Assembly: GCF_905220565.1 (NCBI RefSeq)
Contig: NC_059396.1
Coordinates: 4,871,206 to 4,935,205 of the forward strand
Reading direction: 5' to 3'
DNA: 64,000 nt
Source of the DNA: Melitaea cinxia
Lineage: Eukaryota; Arthropoda; Insecta; Lepidoptera; Nymphalidae
The position numbers and the translations under genes were made by a program. Shown here in pieces: positions 24,058-35,075 of the stretch. Positions within the stretch are counted from its first letter, which is position 1. Each line of letters begins with the position of its first letter. The notes below the pieces were generated by a model, which did no database searches, was not told the origin of the DNA, and saw only the letters and a program-made list of their open reading frames with translations.

Positions 24058-24168
24058 TGTGGGCAAACAAGCATACGGCGGCTCACCTGATGGTAAGCGA
24101 TTACTGCAGCAGCTATTACTTATAAAAGTACTTACGCCTGCAACACCAGAAGCATCGCATGCGCGGGA
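24058..24168 (-). mobile_element. Family F retroposon, 3'-end fragment
   Basis: GTGGGCAAACAAGCATACGG, CTCACCTGATGGTAAGCGAT and GCCTGCAACACCAGAAGCAT are the reverse complement of the 3' part of the 17858 element. Confidence 0.65.
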
Positions 24169-24169
24169 C

Positions 24170-24262
24170 TAACAGCATAACGTGCTTTCCGAGGCACGAT
24201 GGGGAGAACCAAAAGGACAGACATCCAAACCGAAAAGAAATATTTATACAAATACGAATATC
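24170..24262 (-). mobile_element. tRNA-derived SINE, internal fragment fused to family F
   Basis: AACGTGCTTTCCGAGGCACG then ATGGGGAGAACCAAAAGGAC and AAATATTTATACAAATACGA match the SINE body (compare 15160-15230 and 28245-28325). It joins directly to the family F fragment, forming a mosaic. The two opposed 63- and 64-codon frames across it are shadows. Confidence 0.6.
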
Positions 24263-24719
24263 CATCTATAAACCGCTTGTGTTTTGGAGCGTACAACACA
24301 TATACACACGCATTGTCAGTCATAAAAATATTCAGGATTTTTTTAAATTGTAATATGTCAAAGAAATATTAAGTGAAAGAAATATTAACGGCCGTTAATG
24401 TTTTCATAAATTTTATTCTTTCATAAAAGGCATAATAATTTTGTGGCCTCATTTCAAAATGTTATGATTAACGCTTTGTGTAAACTGAATATAAAATTAT
24501 TTTGATTACGGAAGTCGACATTGCGATGAAGGCTTCCTTTCATCTCTATCTTAATTTTCAGCTTACTGAATATTCATTGATCGTTAAATAAACAATAACA
24601 CAGAATATCTTATTTAACCTAGTTATAATTACGACTCGTTCATCCGCCTTATATATTATACATAGACTAAGATACATAGAATAAGTACATAGAATAAGAT
24701 ACATAAAATAATTCATAGA

Positions 24720-24790
24720 ATAAGCAAGAGACGCAAACTCGGCGTCTGGTCGCCCCCCCCCCTGACATCCGCTGGGCCCAAGACTGTAGT
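24720..24790. other. GC-rich patch with C(10) run
   Basis: GGCGTCTGGTCG is followed by ten C residues (24753-24762) and TGACATCCGCTGGGCCCA. It may be a fragment of a dispersed repeat; I cannot name it. Confidence 0.3.
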
Positions 24791-26308
24791 AGTTAAGTAG
24801 AGATATTAAAACCTCCAAATCGGTTACATGTCTTTCATTTTTTTTAATTTAAATTAAGATAGGTAATAATTAATAAGTAATTAATATAAATAGTTTTCAA
24901 AACGCTCCGAAACCAAAAATACCTACTACTTCACTTCTAATATAGCAAATTTAAAGTTTGTTTATAGCTTTTATTCTTTGAACGTACTAATCAGAGAATC
25001 TATGAATAGATAGGATTTTAGACACTTATCTTTCACTTGATAGACTACTCCCTAAAGTAGGTTATAGGCTATAATATATGACGTACTAATATAATAAAAA
25101 TGAAGCAGAAATTGGAATAAAATGGACATAATAAATAAAATAAATGCTAGTAATTATTTTATTGAACACGCACCTTTAATTAATTATGCTTTGTTTTGTG
25201 CGATAATAATTTTACGAATGAGTGTCACGTTTGATTACGAAGGGTTATTGGGGTTGAAATATTCGTTTGTTCCACTTACACTTGTGTTATGTGATTACAT
25301 TGAACCGTCAAATATTTAGTTATATTTATGTACTAAAGTGACATAAAATACCCTTTATATTGTAAATAAAATTTTGACGTTAGTTTATTGCGGTTAATGT
25401 TAGCTAACATACAAAGTTGAATAATCAACCGCGAAAAAGTGCACTACTATTTTAAGTTAGTGAAAATAAGCATATAATTAAATATTTTAAGATCCTCTAT
25501 GTATTCTTTAGGGTTTTCCGAATTTCGTCAAAAATCTTTTTTTTTTATAAAAATTTCTAGTAATAACTATTAATTGTTATCGGGACAGTAATTTTATGTG
25601 ATTGTTGGAAGAATGTTTATATTTAAATAGTTATGAACCTGTACACCGGCATCGTTGGAAAGATAACTCAACTAGGGTTACTGGTACTGGAATCATCGAA
25701 AGTACATTAATAATTTATTTATTTTTAACTTTGTTACATAACTATACGTACTTTGTTACATAACTATACTACACGTAAACGTACGTGTACGTGACACGTA
25801 CGTAACAGGTGGAAAAGGCAGACTTAAAATCAAACGGCCTTATCTACTAGAAGACATAAGTAACTATATTTGATGGATATTGAAAATTGGATCATACTGA
25901 ACTATATATGATTTTCCAAAAAAAAACAAAGTATTCCAAATCTTTATATTTTGGTTATAATGAAGCAAAAAGTCTAAGAAAGCTTAATACTTATCAAATG
26001 TAGGAACTAAAATAATATCAATAGCGTAGTGCTCGAGTAGGTTTCCAACAGGTGGACAACCCTGCAAGAAACGTTAACTTCATTGAATAAGGAGTCAATT
26101 ATTTGCTCTATGGCACTAATGTATTTACACTGATTTCTAAGTTTACTTATACCTTTTTTGGTCAGGACCCACCCAATTTGATAAATTCATTATCTGCTAC
26201 ACCTTTGTCTTTAAAGTATGAGTTCATTCGAGAATTGCATGCAAAGACGTCATCATTGCTGCATAGATTTAGAAAAAAAATATTTATCATGTAATAATTT
26301 TTTCAATC
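24791..26308. other. Non-coding upstream region of the Wnt gene
   Basis: No recognised transposon lies in these 1.5 kb before the Wnt start codon. Near 25735-25770, ACTTTGTTACATAACTATAC is duplicated in tandem, followed by a CACGTA-rich palindromic patch (25771-25806). A 5' UTR and promoter should lie in or beyond this stretch. I could not pick a start site. Confidence 0.4.
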
Positions 26309-27428
26309 ATGATTACGTCTTGTATTTTCTCACTCCTTATACTGTTTATTGTTTCAATTTTTGCTACGAAAAATGTTGAAGGGTAAGTAACGATGTTTCC
26401 TGAACAATATTGACGTGGAAATTGTTTACAATCTTTAATTTCATTTTAAAAGTAGTTTTTTAATATCGTTTTGTTTTTCCAGATCTCAGCCTGTATTACA
26501 GAAAACGGTAGAAAGTTTATTCACAGACAGATCTGATGTCACGTACCCTGGAACGTGTAAAGTACTTGTGTCTTCAAAGAGACAGACAAAAATATGCAAG
26601 CGGGAACCAGGTATTTCGAGAATTCTAGTCACTGCCAAGCAACAAGCCATTGCGGCTTGTGAAGAAGCGTTTCAATACGATAGATGGAATTGTTCCTTAA
26701 TCTACAATTATAAAGCTAAGAGGAGTATATTCAAGAAAATTTACAGAGAAACGGCGTTTATATATGCGCTTGTAGCTGCGTCAATCACTCATGCTGTAGC
26801 TAGAGGATGCTCTTCGGGAGAGCTCGACAGGTGTTCCTGTTTAGGAAGCTTTCAAAACGAAACGAATTTAAGAGGCGGATGTGGAGACGACTTCAAATAT
26901 GGTAAAAGATTTACAAAGAATTTTCTCGAGTGGAAGCAAGCCGGTAATGATCAAATTGCTGAAATATTGAAACAAGACGTGAATATTGGAATAGACGCTG
27001 TCGGTGAACAGCTAAAGGAAGTTTGTAAATGTCACGGTTTCTCAGGATCGTGTACAACTAAGACATGTTGGAAGCGATTGGGACCTTTCAATTCAGCTAT
27101 GGGTTTGTTGAAGAAATACTATCACCACGCGATTAAGAAAAAGCTCATCAACTATACAACGAAAAGAGCAATAACTCCAAAAGTTAGACGGAAGATGGAG
27201 ATTGATAAGAAAAAATTGGTTTATCTGCAGAGAACGCCAAATCTGTGTGTCAGTACTAAAGGACGGATTTGCAAGGATAGGCAAAATTGTGCCACCTTGT
27301 GTTGTGGACGTGGTTTCATCATAGGGAAGAAGTCTGTGAGCTCTCGGTGTAGGTGTAAAATGGTGGATTGTTGCCTTGTTAAATGTGACACTTGTGTTGA
27401 AGAAGTAGAATCTTATACTTGCAAGTAA
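26309..27428 (+). CDS. Wnt9: Wnt9-subfamily secreted ligand (two coding exons)
   Basis: Coding exons are 26309-26382 and 26483-27428, giving 339 residues. Wnts are secreted, lipid-modified ligands of Frizzled receptors. Residues 1-19 form a signal peptide (hydrophobic SLLILFIVSIFA). The mature part has 24 cysteines, the family number. RWNC is at 92-95, ETAFIYA at 114, GGCGD at 156, CKCHGFSGSC at 206-215 with the acylated serine at 212, CCGRG at 298 and YTCK at the C-terminus. Sequons are N94, N150 and N248. The short RWNC-to-ETAF spacing, ETAFIYA, ACSAG-like GCSSG and YTCK end point to Wnt9. Odd points: no Trp before GGCGD, no HNN motif before CKCHG, and a Lys/Arg-rich linker around 242-270. 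The ATG is the first after an in-frame stop at 26270. A diverged Wnt9 or a Wnt9-derived duplicate are both possible. Confidence 0.9.
26383..26482 (+). other. Intron of Wnt9
   Basis: The donor is G|GTAAGT and the acceptor TTGTTTTTCCAG|A, giving a 100-bp phase-2 intron. It separates the signal peptide from the mature protein. Removing it keeps the frame open from the ATG at 26309 to the stop at 27426-27428. Without it the first exon meets a stop (TAA, 26384-26387 region) at once, which supports splicing. Confidence 0.85.
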
Positions 27429-27604
27429 ACGTGTGATTGTTATTATTTTGTAAAATCATGCTGAGAAACGTTTATCAACAAACAGGTGATTAGCTGTGAT
27501 ATAAGATAGGCAAATTGTAGATAGTTTCAAATTTTCTGGAGGGTACAATCTAAATTCCAGGTGGCGAAGACTTAATATTTAAAATCAATATTGTATCAAA
27601 ATCG

Positions 27605-27610
27605 AATAAA
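27605..27610 (+). terminator. Polyadenylation signal of Wnt9
   Basis: AATAAA lies 177 bp after the stop codon and is followed by the GT-rich GTTTTGTGGCGTAAGGAAGT and TTTTTTGAGTGTC, as expected for a 3' end. That implies a short 3' UTR of about 200 nt. Confidence 0.6.
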
Positions 27611-28094
27611 GTTTTGTGGCGTAAGGAAGTTTTTTGAGTGTCAGTCTCCGTTTCTCATTACAATAATCTTACTATTTCGCGTTGTTTAGACTTTCTAACC
27701 AATTAAAGTGATCATTGTTGGCGAAATTTTTCAATTGTTAAATAAATTTATTTTTATAAAAGAAATTTTAATATATCGAATGATCTTAATTCAATACTTG
27801 TGCAATTAAATAATACGTTTGAAATATCTGGTTTCTTTTTAATTTTATCAGTTTCTTCCCTTTTTTACTTATAGTAGCACCTTTTAGATTAAAGAGCGAA
27901 AGACTTTATCCTAGCTTTAAAGAAAGGGCCATGACAACAAATCAAATGCAAAAAAAATTACACCCATAAGTTTTATGGTGCTCTGTTAATTTTTTTTCTA
28001 TGTTATATTTAATTTTTATCTTGATTTATCTCTTTAATTATTATACTACGACTAATAAAACCTCAACACCCGTGTACGCATTCAGTCTGTAACA
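27611..28094. other. Non-coding downstream of Wnt9
   Basis: AT-rich DNA with no repeat family recognised. Confidence 0.4.
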
Positions 28095-28325
28095 TCCCAC
28101 TGCTGGGCTTAGGCTCCATTCTCCATTTAGGACAAGGGTTGGAGCTTAATCCACCACGGTGCCCCACTGCGGATTGACGGATATGTTTCCTACTATGAGT
28201 AACTATCTTTATTAGGTATTTATGATAACAACCGGGACCGACGGCTTAACGTACTCTCCACGGAGGCACGGTGGGGAAACCCACAAGGACAGACATCAAA
28301 ACCGGAAAAAAATATTTGTACAAAT
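28095..28325 (-). mobile_element. tRNA-type SINE body
   Basis: It runs from CTGTAACATCCCACTGCTGG through TTAATCCACCACGGTGCCCC and ACCGGGACCGACGGCTTAAC to AATATTTGTACAAATAC. It is the reverse complement of the 30233 copy but lacks the tRNA head. Confidence 0.65.
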
Positions 28326-28512
28326 ACAAAAATACCCGTGTACAAACGTAATTATATATTTCTTGATTATAATTTTTTTTTTTCGTACCTAGTAGTGTAT
28401 TTCCAACCTTTAAACACCGATATATCAAAATACCCTGTTTAAGTTTTCATTTGCAATGAAAATAAACCAAAAGAATTCAAAAACACTTTTTTGGCAATAA
28501 GTGTTTAAAATA

Positions 28513-28991
28513 GGCTATTATGAAAAATATAGGTAGATTTTTTTATCGGAGGTTAAATTTTTGTTATTTCTGACTTTACCTTAATTCCGGTTCTGTGGTA
28601 AGTGTATTCATGCTCCGTACTGCGACTATCACGCGTTATTTTCGAACAAATTTACGTAAAAACGATCTTTACTGCAAGATCAAAATACGATACGAACTGA
28701 CCTTTAAAGACTGACAAATCGACACTTTTAAACAAAATAACGCGTCAGACATAATATTCTAATAAAATTAGTAACATTGCGTGCTAGAATATAGGTTTAG
28801 AAATTCGAAAATACCCAAAACCGAATCGGAGCACCCCACTGTCCACGTGGTCTTGGTCTGCCCTACCCCTAGAGTGTTTTTTTTTTAAGCCGCGGAGGCC
28901 GCAGCGCCGGAGCCAAGCGTTACTCTAAGCGGGATTTAACAAAAATTTAACCTCCGATAAAAAAAATCTACCTATATTGTACATAATAACC
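28513..28991. mobile_element. MITE with long terminal inverted repeats
   Basis: The left arm (28513-28566) starts GGCTATTATG and contains ATATAGGTAG, then TTTATCGGAGGTTAAATTTT. The right arm (28938-28991) is its near-perfect reverse complement, ending CATAATAACC. The arms are about 50 bp. The centre contains GC-rich AGCCGCGGAGGCCGCAGCGC. There is no coding capacity, and no second copy is in the window. Superfamily is unknown. Confidence 0.7.
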
Positions 28992-29187
28992 GAATACTTG
29001 ACTGTTTGAATGTTTCTTTTGATTAAAAAAAATAATACTTACCTCATTATAAAATAGGCTACCTCTCGGTTTGAGCAAAATGTTTCCTGCTTTTTCTTAC
29101 TATAACAAACTTACGATACTCACGACATCTTGTAGTATACTCTTGAACTATTATGTAAAACAACCACCTTACGTAGTATGTACTAGA

Positions 29188-29246
29188 ACAGCGCCCTCTA
29201 CAAATCTAAACAAATAATTCCACATACAAATAATAGATGGCGCTGT
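29188..29246. repeat. 59-bp imperfect palindrome (ACAGCGCC..GGCGCTGT)
   Basis: ACAGCGCCCTCTACAAAT at the left faces ATAATAGATGGCGCTGT at the right. It would fold into a stem with a loop near CAAATAATTCCAC. It looks like a tiny foldback element or MITE end pair. Confidence 0.55.
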
Positions 29247-29844
29247 TGCAAATTAATTACGTTTTTATTATGTTTCAAAATTTTAACAGATGGCATTACT
29301 CACCTCTAGCTCAAAAATATTTTCAACATAGCCGCAGATTTCGTTTTCACATTATAAAATATTTTGAAGATTCTGAAGTCAATATTCATTAAGTTGAAGC
29401 CTGGATTCCTGGTAACCAGTCGAGATTAATGCGATTCTCATATTTTGCAACGCGCGAATAACGACGCATACGCGATAAGATCGATTTAATTCGTGGCGAT
29501 CGCGAAATATTATATGCGTGGAAAACATCACCGCGAAAAAAATTGTGCACATAATTTTTAGTTAAATATTTTCTACACTTTTGTTTAATCGAATATTATT
29601 TTTAGTTTTTAAGGAAAATATGTTTTACTGAATTGCTTTGATTGCAAATCAATGAAATAGTTATCGCCTAAAGTATAAATGTTTTGTTACAAGTAGAGTA
29701 GAGGCTAAAATAATGTACCGTAGTATTTTAATTCTAAGTTTTTATGATATTTATTCTTTAAAAATCTATATAAGGAACTTATCTAATCAAACAGCCTTTT
29801 ATTGAACATTACAATCAAGAAAGTACACATAATTATGTAAGCAC

Positions 29845-29935
29845 AGTCACAATCAGACGCACTCATGCACGCCCGCATTCACGTACGCTCACGTGCATGC
29901 ACGCGTGCATGCAAGCAAGAAAGCATGCAAACATA
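29845..29935. repeat. Degenerate alternating purine-pyrimidine tract
   Basis: ACGCACTCATGCACGCC..CACGTGCATGCACGCGTGCATGCAAGCAAG is a decayed GCAC/GCATGC repeat with several nested palindromes (GTGCATGCAC, GCATGC). Confidence 0.6.
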
Positions 29936-30195
29936 AACGTAAAAACACGTGTATATAATTATGTGCTTGAATACAGACGTGAACAAGCTATTCTTCGGAA
30001 AATATTACACGTAAAAACGACATTACGATATCGATAGCATGTCGACGTAAATATCTATGCCAAAATAGTGTCAGATAAGGAATTAATTGTTTGCTTGGAA
30101 ACAAAAAAATAAAAATGAATTCAACTAAAGGAACGATAACATTTAGATAGTGGATAAAACAGTGAATGAAATACGCATTGTATGGGTACCTAAGT

Positions 30196-30232
30196 TAAAA
30201 GTAGTTCTATTGTCAGATCTCGATCAAATTTA
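30196..30232 (-). mobile_element. Element D, short internal scrap
   Basis: AAAAGTAGTTCTATTGTCAG then ATCTCGATCAAATTTAA matches AAAAAGTAGTTATCAGATCT in the 6068 copy. It abuts a SINE. Confidence 0.45.
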
Positions 30233-30514
30233 ATCTCGGGTTCGATTCCCGCTCAGAGTATATAATTATTTGTGTTTATACAAATATTTATTTCTGATCT
30301 GGTTGTTAGTCCCACAAGGTCTCCCCACCGTGACTCGGAGAGCACGTTAAGCCGTCGGTCCCGGTTGTTATCATGTACACCTGATAGCGATCGTTACTCA
30401 TAGTAGGGAATATATCCGCCAACCCGCATTGGAGCAGCGTGGTGGATCTCTGATCCTTCTCCTACACGGGGAAAGAGGCTTATGCCCAGTAGTGGAATAT
30501 TACAGGCTGAAGCG
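30233..30514 (+). mobile_element. tRNA-derived SINE (Metulj-like)
   Basis: It begins at a B box, CGGGTTCGATTCCCGCTC, then TCTCCCCACCGTGACTCGGA, GTCGGTCCCGGTTGTTATCA, CCAACCCGCATTGGAGCAGC, and ends ATGCCCAGTAGTGGAATATT ACAGGCTGAAG. The A-box end is absent, probably cut by the element D scrap beside it. It serves as the uninterrupted reference for the split copy at 4569. Confidence 0.7.
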
Positions 30515-33500
30515 TATTGTGAAAGGGATGATTTATCATTTAGTGGAAGTACTCTAAATCATGCTTACAAAACAAAATCAGCTGGGTATATTATGCTAAT
30601 AACTTAAATATGACTAATATTATATCAAATGAATAGCTCGCTTATGTGTTACTAACCTTAATAAAGATGGGTCTACATTATAATTATGACGCCTATAATA
30701 TTGACCCATAAAGCATAATGGCTGACCACAAAATTGCGGTTTGTTTTCGATACCAACGTACATAATTACGATTGCGTTATTAATCTAAAAAAAGTTTATA
30801 AAACGGCAGTGTCGAGATTTATTTATTTATTGACCTCAGAGAGGTGAGGTATTAATAGTTTGACTCCGAAACATTTCGAGTTCGAGTCGCTAATGAGACT
30901 AATAAGTGAGAAAAAAAAAATTTTTTTTGTTGATGTGAATTTCTTCTCTGGTATTTTGTGCCCACTAAAAGCAATTTTGATAACAAAATAAATAGTAGAA
31001 AATTCTTAGTAATGGTTTTTATATTGTAGAATACCCGACAGTTTCTGTACTTTTTAATTTTTTTAAATAGTTTTAGTACATTTAATATTTAATACTTGCG
31101 ATTAAGGTGAGTACTTACCAAACACATGTCTTTCAAGTCTGCTAGTTTAAAAAAAATATCTAAAAACTTGAATTGAAAAAAGAACGAACAACCTCGATCG
31201 AGTTCTTGTAGTAACGCTATCAGTTATTGGGACAATGCCAATAAAAATCATGTTAGGTCGAACAATTACAGACCATTAAACAACGCCTTTATAGCTTAAT
31301 GTAATACTAAACCGTGGTAAAAAACGAAGAAATATTTTTATTAACAATTTATTTTTATTTAACATTTTTCCGTCCAATCAATTCGTATTTGGAACGATAA
31401 CTATGTTTTTAGTTTTAAACTAACTCGTAAAAAACGTGACTCCAACGCTGACGGTTATATGTTCATTTCTTGTTTTGACATGAATGCCTTAATCTAGAGA
31501 AATACCGCTTATAGCTTCAAGAATAAAGATCCTGGAAACTGTAGTCACTTGAACTTTAGTCTTCTTCAATTTCTAATCGCCTTTTATGTCCAATTTAATC
31601 TGAATTCCATCAAAAGTCAGCAGATCATAACCATTGATAAAAACTGATGACAATTTAGAATAACTTATGGATTTTGATTGATTTTGATTGATAAAAATGC
31701 CATGACCAATTTTATCTATCTGGCTTTACGGCTGCTATCCTCCTTTTGATCGTATGGATATTAACATTAACACCAGCTTCTTCCACTTGTCTGTTACTGC
31801 AACGCCGGGACGTCGACATCACATTTGTTCTTCCGGATCTCTTTTCTCCCAATCTCTATAAATATTTTTTTTCTTTCCAAAACAAGATGGTGTCAGAAGG
31901 AGATAACTGACACAAATGCTCGCAAAAGAGATCTTAGACATTCTTGCAAAGTAGAGTCTACCGACGAGTTTTCTACATTAGGGATTTACTCATTTAAACA
32001 CAATGTCTTTGCTCTAGCTTGAGATAGACTGTACCTGTACCCTAGTCTGAGCTATAGTAATAGCAGAGGATCATTGCCATTTCACGTCCGACCGACTACA
32101 GGTATTAATAAAAAATGTAATAAATATAATGTAATAAATGCGATAAAATACTCGTTATTTTACGGTTATCTATGTTTAGTTATTTTTTTTTTTATGTATG
32201 TTTTGTTTTAGTATATCCACAGGCTTATAATGCCCGTGCTTTTGTTATTCCATACTTTTTAATTTTTTTATCTATGTTTAGTCTGACAGTACCTACAGTA
32301 TATCCTTTTTTTTTCACCTGGGTAAAATCCATCATGGATACTCTCCAGCGAGCCAGACTACTGACTAAAAACCACCACGTGTGAGCAGTCATCCGCCTGG
32401 GTGGGGCGAGATGGGGTCGCGCTAGCATTCGCCACCTACCTACAGTATTTCCTACCTCAACTAAACCCAAGCTTTAGTCAGTTTTAGGTTTGTAAAGACG
32501 TTCGAAAGCTTAAAAACTATCCCCTTTTTTGTATTCAACTAATTCACGCTTTAAAAGACTTTCAATTATAAGAATAAAATTTCATAGAAAAAAAGAAAGA
32601 AAGGACTTTATATTATGTATAACAAGTTACATTATGTATTGTCTCAAATATTCTATAACTTAAAACAAAGTGAGTATTATATTTTTATTATTCAGATTTT
32701 GTATTTTATTTCATCTTAACTTATAATTGTATTTTTTTTTAAATCTTTTGTAAATATTTCTATTTCTACAGGGTTAAACTAAAAATTTTAACTTTTATGA
32801 CTCCCTGTTGTGCCTTTCTGCTTTTTTATCCTATTACAAACCTAAATAATAGCTTTTACTGTACACGTTTTAGTAGAAAATCGTTATAAACTTTAAAGGT
32901 GAATTCTTGATAAAAGTGAGAAACAACAATATATAATAAAGTAAACGTACTAAGCAAAAAATCATTCGTACAAGTAAAATTATTTTATTGCCACAAATAA
33001 CAGAGGTTTCATATGTATGAACAATCTGTATTTATTTATTTAAAGTACCATTCAATAATATAGATTTCGTTATTAAAGAAGTATTACACAGATTAAAAAG
33101 TAAAGTAAGATGTAAAAACTCTTTTATGCAATCACGATATTTCTAGTGGCTAAAACAATCAAATAAACATTATCTTAATACGAATATCGAGCGGAAATCA
33201 AACGTCAGGAAAGATTATTAATGTACCTTTAAACCGATGAAGTTGTCGATACGTATAAAGATATCTTTTTGTTTTGTCCGTCTGTCTGTTGAGGAGCGCG
33301 GAGCTAATTAATTATGTTAAATAATACGATATTATGCATATCGCATCATACGGATCGATACACGTTGGATTTAAAACGATGCTGTCTTATTTTAGATTTA
33401 GTTTATTGGAAAAAGTTGTGAGAATTTGTGAAGAAATTTATGCAGGTACTACTATACATTTTTATGTTTCCAGAATATAGCTAGGTACCGCTATAGACTG

Positions 33501-34806
33501 AAGAGTATAAAATTTAAAAGAAGGCTTAGAATTTAATTCTCTTCGTTGTTTCACAGTAAGTTCACACAAATATAAATATCTATTTTTGCTTCATTGGTAT
33601 TATTTTATTCCATTAAAACGGTTGTCAATGTTTGGTCTAGACTTAAAGGTCATTTTTGTCATTACCGGTTAAATCAGATGTGTAAGGGTCCTTACTAGTG
33701 CTAGAATTATAGCTTTAACCAGTTTATTTAAATAATTTCATTCTTTTAGAAATAATAAAAAAAAATAAAAAATAAAAAAAAAATTATGTGGTGTCATGGG
33801 ACACTATGTAGGAACGAAGTTCCTTCGGATAGTATAGAAGCAACAATATTTGAAAAAAAAAAATGTTGAATTTTATATATATTTTCTAGTTCTTGACTTT
33901 TTTTAATTTGGTTGATTGGTTTTTCATTAAGTAAGTACATAAAAGTATTTAGGAAATTTAGTATTTTAAAAAATAACAAATACGTTAAATAAAATAAATG
34001 AAACAAATAATAATAATAATAATTCAAACTATTAAGTGAAATAAAAAACATGTGTCTTTATTTATTTTTATCAACAGTGCAAAATTACATAAATAATTTT
34101 GAAAAAAGTTTACTAGTAATATTTTAGTTTTAAAAACGTCATATTATAGTCATGTGACTGATATTACGTCACTTCCATTATATATTTTTCTTACGGTTTT
34201 AGTATCACATTTTTTTCAGTTCGGTCGCCCAGCCAAATGTCAAGTATGCCGTAAGGAAATTCGTTCCAAAAAAATTTGCCCCCAATTTTTGTTCGGGTTT
34301 TCATACTAATATATTATTTAAAAATAGTGACCGTAGTATGTTCTTTATTTATCTTTAATAATCAAATTTATTCTCAACATCAAATTGTGCTAGATGCATT
34401 GTAGCCTCTATAACAACATTCAAATGTGTAGAAGATTGTTAGGAAACTGCTGGGTGGTCTTCTATATAGGAACAAGGCTGGAGATTAATACGGCCTACTG
34501 CTTTCCTGGAAATTGATAGATTATTGTAAATTTCATTCGAAAAAATTTACGTCTCGACAGTCATATTTCCTTGTGAAAAAGGTTAGTAATGTCTATGTTA
34601 TAGTTTTGAAGATTTTATTCAGACAACATACATATTTTTGTGTGTGTTGTTTATTAAGTTTTTTAGTTGCCCTGGTCTCCAGTAATATACCGCGACAAAA
34701 TCCGACAAAGTTTTTCCATTATAATCACGGAAATTCGCGTCAACATTAGAAAACAATATATCAACATTAAGTTAATTGTAATTTATGAATTGTTTACATC
34801 TATTTA
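30515..34806. other. Non-coding; few identifiable features
   Basis: A 4.3-kb stretch with no gene. GC-richer patches at 31770-31830 and 32300-32440 (ACCACCACGTGTGAGCAGTC, CCGCCTGGGTGGGGCGAGAT) may be remnants of dispersed repeats. The 65-85-codon frames at 31825, 32172, 32225 and 33794 are low-complexity or shadows of each other. Confidence 0.4.
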
Positions 34807-34861
34807 TATATATATGTATTTATGTATGTATGTATGTTTGTATGTTTGTATATATGTATAA
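34807..34861. repeat. (TATG)n microsatellite
   Basis: ATATATATGTATTTATGTAT GTATGTATGTTTGTATG is an imperfect tetranucleotide repeat. Short Tyr/Cys/Met-rich frames through it are artefacts. Confidence 0.8.
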
Positions 34862-34899
34862 TTTTATATTCTGTTGTAATTTATTTCTAATTTATATAA

Positions 34900-35075
34900 C
34901 AATTATTAATTGTACACTTCCTAACCGCTTCTCTATGCCCTGTCCTTTTCCAAAGGTTGTCTGGAAGAAATCGCTCTTTTGGCAATGAGACCGCCTTTGT
35001 ACATCTTCCTCTAGTTGTACTACTTTTGTTTGTATCTTTTAATTGTTTGCAATAAAGAATATTATTATTATTATC
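34900..35075 (+). mobile_element. LINE 3' UTR with (ATT)n tail
   Basis: CTGGAAGAAATCGCTCTTTT followed by GGCAATGAGACCGCCTTTGT and GCAATAAAGAATATTATTAT TATT is the typical 3' end of abundant lepidopteran non-LTR elements (jockey/CR1-like, from memory). The AATAAA and (ATT)n tail mark the 3' terminus. No coding part is present. Confidence 0.6.

Noticed and set aside
27093..27284. 63-codon minus-strand frame
   Set aside because: Antisense shadow of the Wnt exon.
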